In this document: positions 7,105 through 12,226 of the stretch, one piece after another | Layout: every line of letters begins with the position of its first letter | How positions within the stretch are numbered: position 1 is the stretch's first letter | IMG/VR virus record: IMGVR_UViG_3300008266_000354 | Coordinates: 1-28,460 of that record | Source of the DNA: a virus | DNA length: 28,460 nt | Direction: 5' to 3' (one strand) | Translations under genes and position numbers: made by a program | Notes under the pieces: generated by a model | Seen by the model: the letters and a program-made list of their open reading frames with translations, nothing else | Database searches by the model: none | Told to the model about the DNA's origin: nothing

Positions 7105-7134
7105 TTGTTTTGTGGGTTGTGGGAGAGGGTTGGG

Positions 7135-7431
7135 TTAGGCCTTCGGCTGCGCGGCCTTCGCGGCGGCAAGTTCCGCGTAAGCCTGGGCGAAGTCGTGCAG
7201 GCGGTCGTGCCTAGTGCGGATCGTCTTACCGCGACCGATGCAAAGATTATAGTAAGCCGTTCCGTTGATAAGGGTAGGCTTCAGCCGGCGGGCAACGCTG
7301 CGATCGGGCAGAATGAAATACGGGCTTTCGCCGATCTGCGTAACGCCTTCGGTATAGACTACCAGGGCGGCTTTCTGTTCGGCGGCTGCGGTCGGCGCAG
7401 CCTGGGCGGGTTTGGTTTTAACTTTTGGCAT
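7135..7431 (-). CDS. hypothetical protein, 98 aa
   Basis: An Ala/Lys-rich N-terminus is followed by a compact basic region (S-V-A-R-R-L-K-P-T-L-I-N-G-T-A-Y-Y-N-L, G-R-G-K-T-I-R-T-R-H-D-R-L) that could bind nucleic acid. No family is recognised. It lies between the RuvC-like nuclease and ERF, 14 bases after the former, and its start follows CCCACG. Confidence 0.6.
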   Translation of the reverse strand: MPKVKTKPAQAAPTAAAEQKAALVVYTEGVTQIGESPYFILPDRSVARRLKPTLINGTAYYNLCIGRGKTIRTRHDRLHDFAQAYAELAAAKAAQPKA

Positions 7432-7445
7432 CGTGGGAAAAGGGG

Positions 7446-7895
7446 TCAGCCTAGGGCGGCAGGATTACGCAGCGCCCAATCCAACATTAAGAGCGCGTCA
7501 GAAGTTTGCAGCGTCAGGCCTTCGGTCGAAGGATAGCGGCGGGCGGCTTCGGCTTTGAGCGCGCCTTTCCATTGGGATTGCGAACGATCGCCGCGCGGAA
7601 TCCCTAGGCCAGCCTGCCAGGCCTGAGGCGTTACCAGAATCAGCCGCTGCTGCCGGCCTTGCGTAAAGCCTTCCAGCCAGCCAGCCGATTTGCCTAACTT
7701 GAAAGCGGCGCTGCTGGGGATAAGCCGCCCGACAAACGGGGGAACTTTCTCGATAACTACAGTAGCGTTAAAGGGAATGATATCGCGCAGTTCGCTAGGA
7801 TCGGCGGGCATCTTGAACAGGCGAATACCGGCCTGATCGGCAATAGCGATGCCGCCCGATTTAGCGCCAGGGTCGATAGCGGCGATAGTTTGCAT
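7446..7895 (-). CDS. RuvC-like Holliday junction resolvase, 149 aa
   Basis: An RNase H-fold nuclease: D8 in A-I-D-P-G-A-K-S-G-G, E49 in V-V-I-E-K-V, and an acidic C-terminal motif S-D-A-L-L-M-L-D (D133, D139) reproduce the RuvC catalytic set in order and spacing. At 149 aa it is close to the RuvC family length. It would resolve branched recombination or replication intermediates before packaging, matching the exonuclease-annealase system nearby. The start at 7895 has a CACAA-ATG context and lies 20 bases after the transglycosylase stop. Confidence 0.85.
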   Translation of the reverse strand: MQTIAAIDPGAKSGGIAIADQAGIRLFKMPADPSELRDIIPFNATVVIEKVPPFVGRLIPSSAAFKLGKSAGWLEGFTQGRQQRLILVTPQAWQAGLGIPRGDRSQSQWKGALKAEAARRYPSTEGLTLQTSDALLMLDWALRNPAALG

Positions 7896-7915
7896 TTGTG
7901 TTAGGCGGGTTACAG

Positions 7916-8353
7916 TCAGCGGGTAAGGCTGGCGGTCTTGCGTTTAGTTATGCTTGGGCAGCGTGAAATATCAAAACCCCTTTTAGCGTAGCCGGCGAAT
8001 CCTAGGTTATGCATCGCGTAGAGATCGGCGGTCGTAGCCTGCCGGCCCGTAGCGCGGGCGAAGCGTTCGCCTAGGTAGGCTAGCCAGGTTGACAGGTAGG
8101 CGCGGGCCGCGATCGGGTTAAAGGCTTGGCTATAGGGATAGGTCGGCAGGCCGCGCGCTGCGCGAACCTTGCTGCAGTCCTGCCAGGCTGCCCAATGGAA
8201 CTGCCCAAGGCCACGGGCTGCGCCGCCGTCCCCTAGCGCGGAAGCCTTGCCGGCGCTTTCGATACGGATAACAGTATCAACCTGCCAGCCTTCGACCGCT
8301 AGGGCCGTAGCGGCCCAGCCAGATAGGCAGAATAGGGCGGCGGCGGTTCGCAT
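7916..8353 (-). CDS. secreted lytic transglycosylase (endolysin candidate), 145 aa
   Basis: Residues 1-19 are a Sec signal (M-R-T then A-A-A-L-F-C-L-S-G-W-A-A-T-A-L-A). The mature part has the Slt/family-1 pattern: catalytic E32 in R-I-E-S-A-G-K, then G-A-A-R-G-L-G-Q-F at 44-52, and D-L-Y-A-M-H-N-L-G-F-A-G-Y near 115-127. It should cleave peptidoglycan glycan strands after export. A signal-directed enzyme does not need a holin for transport. The gene sits among early genes, far from the holin-like block, so it might act in lysis or in virion-independent wall remodelling. It overlaps the upstream stop (TGATG). Confidence 0.8.
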   Translation of the reverse strand: MRTAAALFCLSGWAATALAVEGWQVDTVIRIESAGKASALGDGGAARGLGQFHWAAWQDCSKVRAARGLPTYPYSQAFNPIAARAYLSTWLAYLGERFARATGRQATTADLYAMHNLGFAGYAKRGFDISRCPSITKRKTASLTR

Positions 8354-8649
8354 CAGGCGCGGCCCTTAGGGGTAATGTTGCCGTGTAGCGGCGCAGGATC
8401 GTTGCGCAGCAGAACCTGCCAGGAAATGCCGACCGCGCCGCCGGCTGCCTGATGCGCCGCGATCCAGGCTTCGCCCGCGCCTGCGTCCTGCATAGCCTGG
8501 GCGGTTTCGTCAGCCAAGGCCTGAGCCTGCCGGCGGCCTGCAGCCAAGTTGATATCGCCGCAGGTAACGCGGTCGTTGATGTAGCCGACCTGACAGGCCA
8601 GCAAGTGAAGCAGATACAGGCAGCGTTCGCGGACGGGCTGGGTTTCCAT
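8353..8649 (-). CDS. hypothetical protein, 98 aa
   Basis: A mixed protein with several cysteines (residues about 10, 19, 30) and an Ala/Gln-rich helix in the middle (A-G-R-R-Q-A-Q-A-L-A-D-E-T-A-Q-A-M). No signal peptide and no recognised family. It overlaps the transglycosylase start, so the two are translationally coupled and may function together. The leader is CTAACCGCT-ATG. Confidence 0.55.
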   Translation of the reverse strand: METQPVRERCLYLLHLLACQVGYINDRVTCGDINLAAGRRQAQALADETAQAMQDAGAGEAWIAAHQAAGGAVGISWQVLLRNDPAPLHGNITPKGRA

Positions 8650-8654
8650 AGCGG

Positions 8655-8774
8655 TTAGAACTTAGGGTTATCGATCAGTTCCAGCAGATCGGGATAATCG
8701 TTGCCGAAGAAAACCGAAGCGGCGAAGATGATCAGGCCGGCTAAGGCCAGGGCGATAAGGATAGCGCGAAGCAT
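8655..8774 (-). CDS. small single-TM protein, 39 aa
   Basis: This short frame reads M-L-R-A-I-L-I-A-L-A-L-A-G-L-I-I-F-A-A-S-V-F-F then a polar acidic tail ending N-P-K-F. One transmembrane helix (about 3-23) follows a single arginine. The leader CTAACCCCT-ATG matches other genes. It is encoded just upstream of the 98-aa protein and the transglycosylase, so a role in export control or lysis timing is possible. No family is recognised. Confidence 0.6.
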   Translation of the reverse strand: MLRAILIALALAGLIIFAASVFFGNDYPDLLELIDNPKF

Positions 8775-8779
8775 AGGGG

Positions 8780-9109
8780 TTAGTTGCTGTAATCGTCAGA
8801 AGGCAGTTCGTTGATTTGTTCCAGGCGCGCGGGGCTATCGTGTTCGGTCGGCGCTTCATCGCGCCTAGCGTTGCGGCTCAGGAACAAAGCCTGGCGGTAA
8901 ACTTCCTGGGCGGCCTTAAGGTTAGCGCCTTCGGCCTTAACGCGCAGGTAGGCTTCGCCGATCAGGGCCAGGCAGTCAGCCTGGGCGTGTTCTTCCAGGC
9001 AGGGGAATAGCGCGACAGCCTTCTTAAGATTCTTGCGCCAGGTTGCCAGGTTGGCTTTGCAGATCAGGCGATCGGCGTTAGCGATTTCGATTTCTTCAGC
9101 GGTAATCAT
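8780..9109 (-). CDS. hypothetical helical protein, 109 aa
   Basis: An alpha-helical protein with repeated Ala/Leu/Glu-rich helices, reminiscent of a TPR-like helical hairpin (A-D-C-L-A-L-I-G-E-A-Y-L-R-V) but too short to assign. The C-terminus is acidic (P-S-D-D-Y-S-N). The leader is a long CU-rich stretch (CTAACCCTTTCCC). Early operon, function unknown. Confidence 0.55.
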   Translation of the reverse strand: MITAEEIEIANADRLICKANLATWRKNLKKAVALFPCLEEHAQADCLALIGEAYLRVKAEGANLKAAQEVYRQALFLSRNARRDEAPTEHDSPARLEQINELPSDDYSN

Positions 9110-9145
9110 ATGCGTTCGGTTATTGGGTTGGGTTGTGGGAAAGGG

Positions 9146-9490
9146 TTAGCCGTTAATGCGCTTCGCTTCTTTCGCGGCGCGCTGCCAGCCGACCAGGGGA
9201 AACGATCCATCGGGGCGGGTCTGGCTGATGCCGGCTAGCAGGCCACGGCAGCGGGCCTGATAGGCGCGGGCGCAGCGGCGCTGATCGGCCCAATATCTGA
9301 AGGTTGAAAGCGTAGCGTAATCGCCGGGGTTTTCGCGAAGGGCTTGTTCCCAAGCGCTTTCCTGGCGGCTGCAGTTATCGGCATCCATTCCTGAGAGTTC
9401 CCAGGACATATGCAGCGTTTCGCGAACCGCCTTAACGGCAGGATCATTCAGGCTGGTAGGAACGGCGGGCTTGGCTTTGCGGGTAGTCAT
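9146..9490 (-). CDS. hypothetical protein, 114 aa
   Basis: Soluble protein with a basic N-terminus, an acidic, helical centre, and an Arg/Cys-rich segment (Q-R-R-C-A-R-A-Y-Q-A-R-C-R-G) near residue 70-83. The two cysteines could bind metal, but no complete motif is seen. The start at 9490 follows a particularly clear leader made of repeated CCCTAACC-like units. Confidence 0.55.
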   Translation of the reverse strand: MTTRKAKPAVPTSLNDPAVKAVRETLHMSWELSGMDADNCSRQESAWEQALRENPGDYATLSTFRYWADQRRCARAYQARCRGLLAGISQTRPDGSFPLVGWQRAAKEAKRING

Positions 9491-9525
9491 AGCGGGTAGG
9501 GTTGCGGGTTAGGGTTGGGAAGGGG

Positions 9526-9729
9526 TTAGCCGGCGAAGTTCTGGTTATAGTGGTTAACGCAGTCCAGAAAGCCGAAGGCGCTGGAAAGGTTAAAGGCCTT
9601 GCGGTAGCCGGTCAGCGCTTTGTCCAGGTTGCGATCGGCTTCGGCGCGGGTTTCTTTGTTCGCGGCCTTAAGCGCGTTGAACGCGATCAGGAACTTTTCG
9701 GCGGCGGCGGTTTGCTGGGCTGTTTTCAT
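9526..9729 (-). CDS. hypothetical small helical protein, 67 aa
   Basis: A short alpha-helical protein rich in Ala and Lys (T-A-A-A-E-K-F-L-I-A-F-N-A-L-K-A-A-N). No family is recognised. It is the first gene after a strong promoter-like sequence (9794-9766), which suggests it is made early and in quantity. Confidence 0.55.
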   Translation of the reverse strand: MKTAQQTAAAEKFLIAFNALKAANKETRAEADRNLDKALTGYRKAFNLSSAFGFLDCVNHYNQNFAG

Positions 9730-9765
9730 ATTTCGGTTTCGGGTTTGCGGGTTAGGAATATCGGG

Positions 9766-9794
9766 AAGGTAGATCAGGGTTAGGCTTGTGTCAA
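9766..9794 (-). promoter_or_regulatory. sigma70-like promoter (early) before the 67-aa gene
   Basis: On the minus strand TTGACA (9794-9789, a perfect -35 box) is followed after 17 bases by TACCTT (9771-9766). Three bases later comes GATATTCCTAACCCGCA, which is repeated exactly behind the next promoter upstream (10068-10041). Both also carry AAATAGTTTGA at or above the -35 box. The shared layout supports function even though the -10 box is weak. Confidence 0.55.
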
Positions 9795-9803
9795 ACTATT
9801 TGT

Positions 9804-10019
9804 TCAGCCCATACAAACGATATTGTCGGCATACATCAGGGTTCGCTCATCGTTCCAGCCGGCGGTTTCGGAGGGGTAGCCCAGGGCGATCATAACCTTA
9901 CGGAGAACGATGCAGGCGTTTGCTTCGTGTTCGGTTTCGCGGGCCTGCGAAACATCGCAGCAAAGTTTAAAGTATTCGTAGCGGTTAGAATAGCGGGCCT
10001 TGATTTGTTCGGTAGTCAT
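9804..10019 (-). CDS. hypothetical protein, 71 aa
   Basis: A small protein with three cysteines (L-C-C-D-V at about 19-20, and N-A-C near 36) and aromatic N-terminal half. No family is recognised. It has its own promoter upstream and a 17-base leader element identical to that of the next gene, so these two first early genes appear to be regulated alike. Confidence 0.55.
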   Translation of the reverse strand: MTTEQIKARYSNRYEYFKLCCDVSQARETEHEANACIVLRKVMIALGYPSETAGWNDERTLMYADNIVCMG

Positions 10020-10020
10020 A

Positions 10021-10088
10021 TGCGGGTTAGGAATATCAGGACAGTAGGGCGGCCTGCCCTGCCGTCAACGGGTAAATCAAACTATTTT
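10021..10088 (-). promoter_or_regulatory. sigma70-like early promoter with a dyad in its spacer
   Basis: TTGACG (10068-10063) and TACTGT (10046-10041) are 16 bases apart, followed by GATATTCCTAACCCGCA (10037-10021), the same element as in the 9766-9794 promoter at the same distance. AAAATAGTTTGA lies just upstream (10088-10077). The spacer contains AGGGC-GGCCT-GCCCT (10046-10060), an inverted repeat positioned where a repressor or activator could act. This is the best candidate for the main early promoter. Confidence 0.5.
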
Positions 10089-10225
10089 GCAGCCCGCCAT
10101 TTAGCCCGCCTTTGCTGGCGTTTTACCAGCCTAACCAGCCTTTGCAGCCGATCTACCTGCCCGGCCCGCCCTGCCTTTCTGGCGGCCTTTAGGGCCAGGG
10201 TAAGGGGAAGCATAGGGCGCGGCAT
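10082..10225 (-). CDS. very basic small protein, 47 aa
   Basis: About a third of the residues are Arg or Lys (Q-R-L-V-R-L-V-K-R-Q-Q-R-R-A-K-W-R). Starts at 10225 or 10213 are both preceded by T; I give the longer, which avoids the overlap that a start at 10312 would make with the HExxH gene. It ends with TAG just at the early promoter region. Possibly DNA- or RNA-binding; could also be non-coding. Confidence 0.4.
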   Translation of the reverse strand: MPRPMLPLTLALKAARKAGRAGQVDRLQRLVRLVKRQQRRAKWRAAK

Positions 10226-10265
10226 ACAACCCCAGCCAGAAGGCAAGCCAGGCGGCAAGGCCAGC

Positions 10266-10526
10266 CTATTCCCGAACGCGCCGGTAGTTCTGCCGCCAAA
10301 GCGCTTCGACAACTACGGCGGTTAGATGCCGAACCTTTGCTTCGCTGATCTCCATATCGCCGATATGCAGCGCTTCGTGAACCAGGGTATTCATCCGCGA
10401 TCGTTCGCCCCGATGTTTCCGATCGATGCGGATAACGAAGCGGTTGCCGCCCAGCGCTTCGGCTTGGCCCAGATCGGCAGCCAGGTTGGTTTCCTTGATT
10501 GTGAATCGCTTCTTAATCTTTGCCAT
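10266..10526 (-). CDS. mini metallopeptidase-like protein with HExxH, 86 aa
   Basis: Residues 47-60 read T-L-V-H-E-A-L-H-I-G-D-M-E-I, with the zinc-binding HExxH motif (H50, E51, H54) in a helix. A second helix follows with a nearby glutamate (I-S-E-A-K-V) and L-T-A-V-V-V-E-A-L-W, a layout seen in small phage SprT/ImmA-like proteins. At 86 aa it is near the minimum for such a fold. The substrate is unknown; degradation of a host regulator is one possibility. It starts 14 bases inside the end of the membrane protein gene upstream and ends in TAG. Confidence 0.65.
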   Translation of the reverse strand: MAKIKKRFTIKETNLAADLGQAEALGGNRFVIRIDRKHRGERSRMNTLVHEALHIGDMEISEAKVRHLTAVVVEALWRQNYRRVRE

Positions 10527-10851
10527 TGTTCGCGCCTAGGCGTTCAGCCCAGCCCATTAGTTTAACCGCGAGCGCGCCGCCGATCAGGCAGCAGCCCAGG
10601 AACAGCGCCAGGCATACATCGCGGCAGGTTGTCAGCGCAAGGGTCGCGCTGCTTAGGTTTCGTTCCAGGTTCTTATCATCGCTGCGCAGGCCGGCATCGC
10701 TGATCAGGAGAACCATCGCTTCAGTTGATCTAAAACTTGCCAGAATAAAATCGGCGGTCAGGTAAACAGTCAGCGCGCAGATCATCGAAACAACTACGCA
10801 GCCGATTACGGCTAGCCGCAGATTGTGGGCCTGATGTTCAGCGCTTTCCAT
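10513..10851 (-). CDS. membrane protein with two TM segments, 112 aa
   Basis: Hydrophobic segments at about 11-36 and 76-98 enclose a polar loop (R-S-D-D-K-N-L-E-R-N-L) of some 35 residues; the C-terminus is short and charged. This topology fits a holin partner, antiholin, or superinfection-exclusion protein. It overlaps the holin-like gene upstream by 14 bases and the HExxH gene downstream by 14 bases, so all three are probably translated together. Function inferred from topology and place only. Confidence 0.6.
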   Translation of the reverse strand: MESAEHQAHNLRLAVIGCVVVSMICALTVYLTADFILASFRSTEAMVLLISDAGLRSDDKNLERNLSSATLALTTCRDVCLALFLGCCLIGGALAVKLMGWAERLGANNGKD

Positions 10852-11248
10852 TGTTCTTCTTTCCCTTCTTCGGCTTGGCAGGTTTGCCGGTCTTAATGCC
10901 GGCGCTGCGCTTGGCTTCGTTAACCTTGCCTTGCATCTTCGCCTTCAGGAACTCCAGGCCGTAGTTCTGAATCTCAGGCGCTGCGAAGCCGGCGATGCCG
11001 CAAACGCAAACGCGCAGGCTTTCGCTAGTAATATAATCGCGGGCAGCCAGGTTGACGAAGTAGGCGGTAACGCAGGCCGCGACCGAACTGCGAACTATGA
11101 AGCCTAGGCTAGCCCGTTCGCTTTGCAGCAGCAGGCGGGCGATCATAGCCGAACCGCCCAAGGCCGCCGCGATAATGCCGGCCTTGATAGCCTGATCGGA
11201 AGTAACGGCTTCTAGGCCGTCAGTTGGGCTAGCGGCTGCGGCGCTCAT
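10838..11248 (-). CDS. holin-like protein, 136 aa
   Basis: Three hydrophobic segments (about 22-41, 49-68, 78-98) are followed by a strongly basic C-terminal tail (K-P-A-K-P-K-K-G-K-K-N-N-G-K-R), as in many class I holins. The G-F-A-A-P-E-I region after the third segment resembles HP1-like phage holins. Overlap with the lipoprotein gene (ATGA) places it in a lysis cassette. It would form the inner-membrane lesion that sets lysis time. The family call is by topology and motif resemblance. Confidence 0.6.
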   Translation of the reverse strand: MSAAAASPTDGLEAVTSDQAIKAGIIAAALGGSAMIARLLLQSERASLGFIVRSSVAACVTAYFVNLAARDYITSESLRVCVCGIAGFAAPEIQNYGLEFLKAKMQGKVNEAKRSAGIKTGKPAKPKKGKKNNGKR

Positions 11249-12078
11249 TCGGTCGGGCCTTTCGGCGGCTGCGGTTGTGCGGGCTGGTCAGGTTCGCTGG
11301 CAGGTTCTCCCAGGGTATCCTCTAGTTCGTAATCGGCAGGGTCGGCTGCCGGCTGCTGCGGCCTGGCCCAGCGCCAGAGTTTGACAGCCAGGGCGATCGT
11401 AACCTGCAGCGCAGCCAGGGCGAACGCGCCGCCGGCGATCCAGGGGAAATAGGCGCTATCGAAAACCCAGGGAAGGGACGCGACCGCAGCGCCGCCAATC
11501 ATAACCAGGGCCGCGCTGAACTTGCTAACGCCGATGTAGCCGCCGAAGGCCAGCAGCAGAACGCCTGCGCCCAGCATAGCCGCGCCGGCTAGGCCCAACT
11601 GCGCCGCGATCTTATCCTTCCGTTCGGCTTCGGCCTTAGCCTTATGGCCTTCGACCTGGCTGCGCAGTTCCGCGATATCGGCCTTAGCCTTAGCCTGCTG
11701 CGCTTCCATCTTCTGCCATAGGCTTTGAAGTTCTTCGTTCAGGCGCTTCCCCTTCGCGACCGCTTCGGCATAGGCCTTAGGGTCGGCGGCTGATGCGCGG
11801 GCGCGGGCCAGGGCCAGATCGCCTTCTGGAACGGGCGGCAGGAACGCAGCCGCTACGGATAGTTCAGATTCGACAACGGCGGGCTTAGATGCCGCGTTCG
11901 CTTCGCGGGCGGCCTGGACGGCTGCGCCGATCTTGCTATCAGCCTTGTCCTGCTTATCCCCGAAACTGTTGACGGCTTCGGCGCTAGGCTGCGGCTGCGG
12001 GTTAGGCAGCGTATTGCCTGGCTTGGCAGAACAACCCGCCAGCAGCAGAACCAGCAGCAGCGGCAGGCGGTAAAACAT
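11245..12078 (-). CDS. lipoprotein with coiled coil and three C-terminal TM segments (unimolecular-spanin-like), 277 aa
   Basis: The N-terminus is a lipoprotein signal ending L-L-A-G-C (Cys16 would be lipidated). A Pro/Ala-rich section follows, then a coiled coil at about 102-157 (L-N-E-E-L-Q-S-L-W-Q-K-M-E-A-Q), then hydrophobic segments at about 160-182, 186-206 and 212-233, and an acidic, proline-rich tail. Unimolecular spanins such as T1 gp11 have an outer-membrane lipid anchor, a helical periplasmic part and a C-terminal TM segment. Here the order is the same but with three TM segments and a cytosolic tail. It may fuse the two membranes in the last step of lysis. An inner-membrane lipoprotein with another role remains possible. 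Confidence 0.6.
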   Translation of the reverse strand: MFYRLPLLLVLLLAGCSAKPGNTLPNPQPQPSAEAVNSFGDKQDKADSKIGAAVQAAREANAASKPAVVESELSVAAAFLPPVPEGDLALARARASAADPKAYAEAVAKGKRLNEELQSLWQKMEAQQAKAKADIAELRSQVEGHKAKAEAERKDKIAAQLGLAGAAMLGAGVLLLAFGGYIGVSKFSAALVMIGGAAVASLPWVFDSAYFPWIAGGAFALAALQVTIALAVKLWRWARPQQPAADPADYELEDTLGEPASEPDQPAQPQPPKGPTE

Positions 12079-12082
12079 TGTT

Positions 12083-12220
12083 TTACTTCTTAAGCAGGCC
12101 GGCGGCTTCGCGGGCCTTTGCTTCAGCCTGGGCGAACTTAGCGCTATGCTTTCTGTAGATCAGAAGGCCAGCGGTCAGGCCGGCAATCGTGCCGACTAGG
12201 AAGGTAAGGATATAGGACAT
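12083..12220 (-). CDS. small single-TM protein, 45 aa
   Basis: It reads M-S-Y-I-L-T-F-L-V-G-T-I-A-G-L-T-A-G-L-L-I-Y, one TM helix with G-x-x-x-G packing motifs, then a basic amphipathic helix (R-K-H-S-A-K-F-A-Q-A-E-A-K-A-R-E-A-A). It starts seven bases after the fibre stop and ends five bases before the lipoprotein gene, so it is the first gene of the lysis block. Pinholin or antiholin function is possible; no family is recognised. Confidence 0.65.
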   Translation of the reverse strand: MSYILTFLVGTIAGLTAGLLIYRKHSAKFAQAEAKAREAAGLLKK

Positions 12221-12226
12221 AGGAAA

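Noticed and set aside
9490-9540. Telomere-like TTAGGG/GGGTTA words in intergenic gaps
   Set aside because: They are short, irregular and sit just before starts on the minus strand, so they are better explained as CU-rich translation leaders.
9786-10325. Plus-strand frame of 179 codons over the early promoters
   Set aside because: It crosses two minus-strand genes and both promoter regions, and shows no domain; all other genes are on the minus strand.
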